From a virus, in the IMG/VR virus record IMGVR_UViG_3300024346_000039, positions 1-64,000 of that record: a DNA stretch of 64,000 nucleotides, one strand, 5' to 3'. Below, one piece after another: positions 58,892 to 64,000 of the stretch. Every line of letters starts with the position of its first letter. Position 1 is the first letter of the stretch. A program made the translations under genes and the position numbers. The notes beneath the pieces were generated by a model. The model worked only from the letters and a program-made list of their open reading frames with translations. It searched no databases and was not told the DNA's origin.

Positions 58892-58967
58892 TGATTGCTC
58901 CTACACTCGTCCACAAGTAGCATCTATATATTATCCTATTTTCTCTTTTACTAGTTTCACATTAGCC

Positions 58968-60656
58968 TTAAAATACCCTGACCCACGGGACAAGGTTGGC
59001 ATATGTGGAAAGTAAAGTTGGTGCTGTTAAAGAGTCTCCTCTAGGGATTGTCCCTGAAATTGTGTTGCCTGGAACTCCTAGTCCGATAGTGTTTGCAAAC
59101 TGAGGCTTTCCTAAGTCCATACCAGCCAAAAGCAACGTAGATGCCGAGGTATCTGTAGAGAAAACAACAGCATATGCCTGACCAGGAACTAAAGTATAAG
59201 ATGATGGATACCCGCCAAAAATACTAAATGAGCGGGTATACCAAGCACCTGTCTCGGTCATCAAACTTGTATCACTATTAGTTCGTGCAACAAGAGCCAT
59301 CGAGCCAGTTTGTAGATTTATAGTGTAAAGAAGGTATCTAGCGTATGTTGCATCAGGTAAGTCCAAAAAGCCAGAGCCATTAAAACAAAACATAGAAATA
59401 CTATTAATTGTCAGTGCTTTTGGAGATATAAGAATTGCTGCTGGATTTGAACCAAAATCAGGTCTTATATTGATAGCACAGTTAGTCCCAAGATGCGCTC
59501 TTGAAATATTTTCAAGATGACTTCCAAGAATAAAATCAACTTCATTGGTTGCTCCAGGCACACCTTGTGGTCCTGTAGGTCCAGGAACAAAACTTTGTCC
59601 TGCTGGCCCCTGAGCACCTGTAGGCCCTGTAGGCCCTGTAGGCCCCTGCGGACCTTCTAAAATTTCATCTTGACCACTAGTATCAACCCAAAGAACTGTT
59701 ACATCTTCATCTGGTGCTGTAGGTTGAATAGCAAGATAATCTAAATCAATATCATCTTCATCAATCCACAAATCACCTTCAAAGCGTGTGCCTGTTGGTG
59801 GGTTTGGGTCAGAATAAATAAGTTCTTCAATTACATTTTCTTCAGATGCCCAAAATTGAAACTCTGTTGGGTCTGGTGCTGTTGTTCCAGAATAAATTGC
59901 AGCATTAGCACCAAGGTCATCAATATCAAACCAAATGTCTCCAGATGTTGGGCCTGTAGGTGAACCTAAACCAATATATGTTTCTGTAGGAATACCAGTT
60001 CCATCAGTTGAAACATAGTCTTTACCTTTTGGACCAATATTTCCAGTAGGACCCGTTGGACCAGTTGGACCCGTTGGACCGACAATTTGACCAACGCTGC
60101 TCCACGCAGTTCCGTTCCATACATACATATCACCGTCTGAGTCAACAACAAATGCATCGTTTCGAGCATTACCTGTTGAGGGAAGATTTTGTGGTGTCGC
60201 AACACTTCCTCGAACATTGATAGATGTTCCTTGAGGACCAGTACTACCTGTTGGTCCTGTTGGACCTGGAACTGTAGATGTTGGGCCTGTAGCACCAGTC
60301 GCACCTGTAGGACCAAGAATATTTCCAGTATTAAGCCACTGCCCACCTACAGTGTCCCAAACATATAAATCACCTTGAACAAGATACGCCTCACCAATGC
60401 TTCCAACAGGGTCGGCAGCAATCAGTTGGTTGAGCGTGGCATACGAGCCAAGAAGTGTTAGACCAGCGCCCTGAGCACCTGTTGCACCCGTTGGTCCAAT
60501 AATTCCTTGTGGGCCAACAGCACCTGTAGGACCAGTAGGACCAATTGGAGCAATCTTTACTACTTGCCAAACACTGCCATTCCAACGCCAAGTATTTGTT
60601 CCAGAACTAAATTCTTGATTTAGGGAAGGCGAATTAGGAAAATCAATCGCTGCCAT
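58968..60656 (-). CDS. Collagen-like tail fibre (562 aa)
   Basis: The N-terminal region (FPNSPSLNQEF, then WRWNGSVWQVV) is the same attachment motif as in the 61776 fibre. Gly-Pro-Thr repeats separate two beads of about 50 aa (GLTLLGSYATLNQLIAADP... and SINVRGSVATPQNL...), each ending with LYVW-type strands. A C-terminal globular domain (about 385-562) has no repeats and is the likely receptor-contact part. Confidence 0.8.
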   Translation of the reverse strand: MAAIDFPNSPSLNQEFSSGTNTWRWNGSVWQVVKIAPIGPTGPTGAVGPQGIIGPTGATGAQGAGLTLLGSYATLNQLIAADPVGSIGEAYLVQGDLYVWDTVGGQWLNTGNILGPTGATGATGPTSTVPGPTGPTGSTGPQGTSINVRGSVATPQNLPSTGNARNDAFVVDSDGDMYVWNGTAWSSVGQIVGPTGPTGPTGPTGNIGPKGKDYVSTDGTGIPTETYIGLGSPTGPTSGDIWFDIDDLGANAAIYSGTTAPDPTEFQFWASEENVIEELIYSDPNPPTGTRFEGDLWIDEDDIDLDYLAIQPTAPDEDVTVLWVDTSGQDEILEGPQGPTGPTGPTGAQGPAGQSFVPGPTGPQGVPGATNEVDFILGSHLENISRAHLGTNCAINIRPDFGSNPAAILISPKALTINSISMFCFNGSGFLDLPDATYARYLLYTINLQTGSMALVARTNSDTSLMTETGAWYTRSFSIFGGYPSSYTLVPGQAYAVVFSTDTSASTLLLAGMDLGKPQFANTIGLGVPGNTISGTIPRGDSLTAPTLLSTYANLVPWVRVF

Positions 60657-60695
60657 TTACACTCTCCTCAAGAATAGATATTTCTAATTGTACGG

Positions 60696-60851
60696 TTAGG
60701 AATCAAGACCAAGATTTAATCGGTTTACATATGCGGATGCCCAGTTGATGGCTGAAGCCTCTGACTCCCATGGGCCAGAACTATCAACAACTACATCATC
60801 TGACTTAACTTCACAGATAAGTTCTCTTGTTATTGTATAAGTATACGCCAT
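60696..60851 (-). CDS. Very small hypothetical protein (51 aa)
   Basis: Reads MAYTYTITRELICEVKS... to ...NRLNLGLDS. The ATG at 60851 has a strong AGGAGAG site 7 nt upstream, and the frame fills the gap between two fibre genes exactly. No family recognised. Ser/Trp/Asp-rich middle (SSGPWESEASAINWASAY). Confidence 0.65.
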   Translation of the reverse strand: MAYTYTITRELICEVKSDDVVVDSSGPWESEASAINWASAYVNRLNLGLDS

Positions 60852-60860
60852 TTTACTCTC

Positions 60861-61772
60861 CTAGTTAGTAATGAGCGATGTGCCCAGAAGCCCTAATTGA
60901 CCTGCTGCAATAAACTTTGGTATTCCTGTTGGAAAGCCATAAGCAATACTATTTATGTTAGAGCCTGAAAAACTAGAATCTCCTGCTGTCCAACTTATAG
61001 CATCTGTTGAATAAATTGCTGTTCCATTCGCACCACCAATAAAAAATGTTGCTGACCCGAAATCTATGTCTCTAAGAGTGAGGGGACCTGCTGGCTGCGT
61101 GCGTTGGGTCCAAATACTTCCATCTAACGATGTTGCAATTTTTCCATCTCCACCGCAAGCAACATAATAACCAAGCCCATATGAAATAGAGTAAATAATG
61201 CTTGTAGTAAAACTACTTGTCCGTTGAGTCCAAGAAATTCCATCCGAAGAAGTTGCTAATTTTCCAGCAGCCCCGACTGCAACATACAAAGACCCTGAAT
61301 ATGTAACACCATAAATAATTGACGTGCCAAAACTACTTGTTCTTTGAGTCCAGGAAATTCCATCTACTGAGGTTGCTAATTTTCCAGAGGCTCCTACAGC
61401 AACAAAAAGAGAGCCAGAATAAATTACATTAAGAATAATTGTTGTACCAAAACTACTTGTCCGTTGAGTCCAATTAATTCCATCTGGAGAAGTTGCTAGT
61501 TTTCCAGACGCACCGACTGCCACATAAACTCCAGCACCATATGCAACATCCCAGATGGTAGTTGTACCAAAACTACTTGTCCGTTGAGTCCAAAAAATTG
61601 CTTCGGGAGATGTTGCTAATTTTCCTGAGTTTCCAACGGCAATAAATTGACCATTTAAAAATTTTACTGATGATATTTCAGTAGTGCCAAAACTACTTGT
61701 TTGAAGAGTAAATGCTGATGGAGCATTAAGTCGAACACGAGATGACCAAATTCCATGAAGGGCTTTAAGCAT
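60861..61772 (-). CDS. Beta-propeller adhesin of seven 40-aa repeats (303 aa)
   Basis: The sequence consists of about seven repeats of 40 residues with core WTQRTSSFGTTxI...YxxGxYVAVGASGKLATSPDGI, like BNR/sialidase propeller blades. The DNA repeats with an exact 120 bp period. The protein is probably a closed seven-bladed propeller at a fibre tip that binds glycans; no enzyme residues are evident. It lies between two collagen-like fibres. Confidence 0.8.
   Translation of the reverse strand: MLKALHGIWSSRVRLNAPSAFTLQTSSFGTTEISSVKFLNGQFIAVGNSGKLATSPEAIFWTQRTSSFGTTTIWDVAYGAGVYVAVGASGKLATSPDGINWTQRTSSFGTTIILNVIYSGSLFVAVGASGKLATSVDGISWTQRTSSFGTSIIYGVTYSGSLYVAVGAAGKLATSSDGISWTQRTSSFTTSIIYSISYGLGYYVACGGDGKIATSLDGSIWTQRTQPAGPLTLRDIDFGSATFFIGGANGTAIYSTDAISWTAGDSSFSGSNINSIAYGFPTGIPKFIAAGQLGLLGTSLITN
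60961..61740 (-). repeat. 120 bp tandem repeats inside the propeller gene
   Basis: CCAAAACTACTTGT-type sequences recur at 61207, 61327, 61447, 61567 and 61687 (all plus-strand coordinates, period 120 bp), with more diverged copies 120 and 240 bp further left. The array is coding and in frame. Confidence 0.8.
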
Positions 61773-61775
61773 TAG

Positions 61776-63704
61776 TTAGCCCACCAAACTTCCAGCAAGT
61801 AACCATTCATTAGCAGCAATTTTTAGAAGAGAGCCTGTAGCGTAAGTCTGAGAAAGTTTTCTCTTTCCACCTTCAGAGTTGAGAATAACTCCAGCACCAG
61901 GAGCAATAGTTGTTTGTCCAGAGTTGTATTGGATAAGAACAATCTGTGTCCCCACAGGGAAGGTGTATCCGCTTTGACCATCTGGAGGAATTGTCACTGT
62001 ATGAGCATTAGCAACATTCATTCGAACTAATCTAAATGCATCTGCTGGAGCAAGAGTAATTGGAGTTGTGTATACGTTTCCAGTAAGTTCATAGAATGGA
62101 GTTCCTGTTGGACCAGTTGCCCCGATTCCAGTCGGACCTGTTGCGCCAGCAGGACCTGTAGGACCAGCAACAGTTGATGCAGGACCAGCAGGTCCCGTTG
62201 GTCCTTGCGGTCCAGCAGGGCCAGTGGGTCCGACAGCAGTAGATGCTGCGCCAGTTGCACCAGTAGGACCAGCAGGTCCTGTTACAGAAGGCCCTGTGGC
62301 ACCAGTAGCACCAGTTGCACCAGTCGGCCCAGTTGGGCCTGGAACAGTTGAGTCTGCACCCTGCGGTCCAGCAGGTCCAGTAATTGATAATCCAGTTGCA
62401 CCAGTAGGTCCAATTGGACCTGACACACCTTGCGGACCTACAACTGGTCCAGCGTTCTGCCAGTCAGATACAGCAGCATTCCAAATCCATAAGTTAGTTC
62501 CGACAATGTATCCATCGCCAACAAGGTTTGTTTGACCAGCACGAGCAGCAGCCAAAGCAGGATAACTTGGGTAGAAACCTAAAATCTTAATACCAATACC
62601 AGTTGGGCCTGTAACGCCAATCGGTCCAGTAATGCCCTGTGCACCAGTTGGACCAGTAATTCCTTGTGGCCCAGTTGGACCTTGAATACCTGTTGGACCA
62701 ATATTACCTGTTGCTCCTTGGAAGCCACGAATACCAGTTGGACCAGTAATACCCTGAATACCTTGCGGTCCAGTAATTGATAAACCAGTTGCTCCTGTTG
62801 CACCAGTTGGTCCAGTAATACCCTGAATACCTTGTGCACCAGTAGGTCCTTGAATGACACCTACGTTTGCCCAGACTTCAGATGCGTTCCACACATATAA
62901 AGTTCCTTGAACTAAATAACCTTGTCCAGGCATTGTTGGTCCAAATGGAAGTGCAGCAAGTAATTCTGGAAAAGTATTAAAACTTCCAGCAATAGTAAGA
63001 CCAACACCTTGGTCTCCAGTTGGGCCTTGTGTGCCAGTTGGTCCTGTTACTCCTTGTGGCCCCGTAGGTCCTAGTGGACCAGTTACACCTTGAGGCCCTC
63101 TAATACTTCCTAAGTTTTCCCAAGAAAAAGATGTTGTTGACCACGAATAAACTTGCCCGTCAACTAAATATGAATGAGTTGGAATTGTTGGGCCAGTAGG
63201 TAGTGCAGCAATGAGAGCAGCAGGGTTTGGATACGTTCCAGCAATTTTTGCTTCATATCCGCGAGGACCAGTCCAACCAGTAGGACCAGTTAATCCAATA
63301 ATTCCTTGAGGTCCAGTAAAACCAGTAGGTCCTGTAGGACCTGTAACTCCTTGTGGTCCAGTTGGCCCAGTTACACCACCAATACTTGATGCAGATTCAA
63401 CCCAATAGTTATCATAATAAACATATAACTGCCCAGTTGCAGAATCAAACCAAGCGTCACCAGATGCAGCATTAGATGGTGGTGTTGAAGATTCTAAAGC
63501 AAACTTTCCATAGCGACCAGTCGCACCTGTTGGGCCAGTGACGTTTGATGCAGCACCAGTAGGTCCTACTGCACCAGTTGGACCCGTTGGTCCAGTAAGT
63601 GGACTAACAACAATATTCCATGTTGTTCCATCCCACTTCCATTCTTGCAAACCAAATTGATAAATGTCATTTACTTGAGGGTTTGATGGAAAATTAATAG
63701 CCAT
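61776..63704 (-). CDS. Long collagen-like tail fibre (642 aa)
   Basis: The N-terminus ([18 protein letters not shown], then KWDGTTW) is an attachment motif shared with the 58968 protein. Long Gly-X-Y tracts (GPTGPTG, GPQG) alternate with beads of about 50 aa near residues 150-200, 235-285 and 370-420 (YLVxGxLYVWN type). The C-terminal 110 residues form a beta domain with [18 protein letters not shown] and a final LAGSLVG. Trimeric fibre; the N-terminus probably binds the tail. Confidence 0.8.
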   Translation of the reverse strand: MAINFPSNPQVNDIYQFGLQEWKWDGTTWNIVVSPLTGPTGPTGAVGPTGAASNVTGPTGATGRYGKFALESSTPPSNAASGDAWFDSATGQLYVYYDNYWVESASSIGGVTGPTGPQGVTGPTGPTGFTGPQGIIGLTGPTGWTGPRGYEAKIAGTYPNPAALIAALPTGPTIPTHSYLVDGQVYSWSTTSFSWENLGSIRGPQGVTGPLGPTGPQGVTGPTGTQGPTGDQGVGLTIAGSFNTFPELLAALPFGPTMPGQGYLVQGTLYVWNASEVWANVGVIQGPTGAQGIQGITGPTGATGATGLSITGPQGIQGITGPTGIRGFQGATGNIGPTGIQGPTGPQGITGPTGAQGITGPIGVTGPTGIGIKILGFYPSYPALAAARAGQTNLVGDGYIVGTNLWIWNAAVSDWQNAGPVVGPQGVSGPIGPTGATGLSITGPAGPQGADSTVPGPTGPTGATGATGATGPSVTGPAGPTGATGAASTAVGPTGPAGPQGPTGPAGPASTVAGPTGPAGATGPTGIGATGPTGTPFYELTGNVYTTPITLAPADAFRLVRMNVANAHTVTIPPDGQSGYTFPVGTQIVLIQYNSGQTTIAPGAGVILNSEGGKRKLSQTYATGSLLKIAANEWLLAGSLVG

Positions 63705-63707
63705 TTA

Positions 63708-64000
63708 TTACACTGCCCTCTCATACATAAACTCAACAATAATTTCATCATTAGGATTAAATGTAAATGGGTCAGTGTGGCTTGCAGGTAATCCTTCTGC
63801 ATAAACTGCCACCTGAGTATGAATGAACAATTCAACTCTTGTTCTATCATCATTGTTAATAGCAACTGTTCCAAAGAAGTTTTTACCAGTGCTAATACTT
63901 CTCATTGTGACAGTTCCTATTGGTTCAACGTTTCTCATACCGTTCACTGCTGTGAATGGAAGTGTAATTCTATATGTTCCATTTCCACGGTTGGTGGTTG
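63708..64000 (-). CDS. Fibre/structural protein, C-terminal part (partial)
   Basis: The frame stays open to the window edge, so the gene begins beyond 64000. The visible 97 residues are beta-rich (TYRITLPFTAVNGMRN, then FIHTQVAVYAEGLPASH) and end with a FMYERAV strand. It lies directly upstream of the long fibre, so it probably belongs to the same tail-adhesin operon. No family is named. Confidence 0.65.
   Translation of the reverse strand, partial: TTNRGNGTYRITLPFTAVNGMRNVEPIGTVTMRSISTGKNFFGTVAINNDDRTRVELFIHTQVAVYAEGLPASHTDPFTFNPNDEIIVEFMYERAV

Noticed and set aside
58892-58967. AT-rich gap considered as a minus-strand promoter (GATAATATATAG)
   Set aside because: A -10-like sequence exists but no -35 resembling the TTGCNN class lies 16-18 bp upstream, so support is too weak.
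60961-61740. Regular 120 bp repeats considered as a CRISPR array
   Set aside because: Repeats are long, in frame, coding and diverge gradually; there are no unique spacers of constant size and no cas genes.
1-64000. tRNA or rRNA genes
   Set aside because: No cloverleaf with a convincing T-loop (GTTCGAATC type) and acceptor stem was noticed on either strand. A covariance-model scan would be decisive.

Overview
The window is a contiguous piece of a tailed (siphovirus-type, HK97-capsid) double-stranded DNA phage that very probably infects an actinobacterium. The host call rests on two WhiB-like Fe-S proteins (a family confined to Actinobacteria and their phages), on CRP/GlxR-type operator palindromes, and on actinophage-style portal, neck and tail genes. 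Base composition is AT-leaning for an actinophage. Together with marine and cyanophage-style tail modules, this points to a low-GC aquatic actinobacterium such as the freshwater acI/Nanopelagicales group; that last step is inference. No terminase, holin, endolysin, primase or integrase was recognised, so the genome extends beyond the window.

Layout. (1) 1-1800, minus strand: four small orphan genes. Each has its own promoter (TTGCNN, 17 bp spacer, TANNNT), an upstream palindrome and a GC-rich terminator. Three perfect DnaA boxes lie between genes 2 and 3. (2) 1800-2507: a gene-free divergent control region with CTAGAC repeats and three ATAAC-N5-GTTAT palindromes. (3) 2508-37175, plus strand: the morphogenesis operon. 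It runs HTH protein, small proteins, portal, three head proteins (one of 2653 aa carrying a DEDDh exonuclease and an ArdC-like antirestriction metallopeptidase, one of 1900 aa carrying an S78-like maturation protease), scaffold-capsid fusion, capsid-like protein, tail tube, connector and neck proteins, frameshifted tail chaperones, tape measure, distal tail proteins and an S74-processed fibre. (4) 37200-48526, plus strand: glycosyltransferase, family A DNA polymerase, RuvC-like nuclease, SNF2-type helicase, Cas4/RecB-like nuclease, Sak4-like ATPase, ssDNA-binding protein, a second glycosyltransferase-like protein, small genes and two WhiB proteins. (5) 48513-64000, minus strand, converging on region 4: a host-recognition cluster of collagen-like fibres, a 7-repeat beta-propeller, a cyanophage-like structural protein and a glycine-rich adhesin, followed by a glycosyltransferase and a methyltransferase.

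How it works together. Region 3 builds the head and tail, and its giant head proteins look like polyproteins that the embedded protease could process and the capsid could carry. Region 4 is a replication and recombination set that could use host DnaA at the 1.05 kb boxes. Region 5 supplies modular adhesins and sugar-modifying enzymes. Two shuffled domain types (FCCH-like and a 'GMxVTGxGI' type) recur in tail proteins of both strands.
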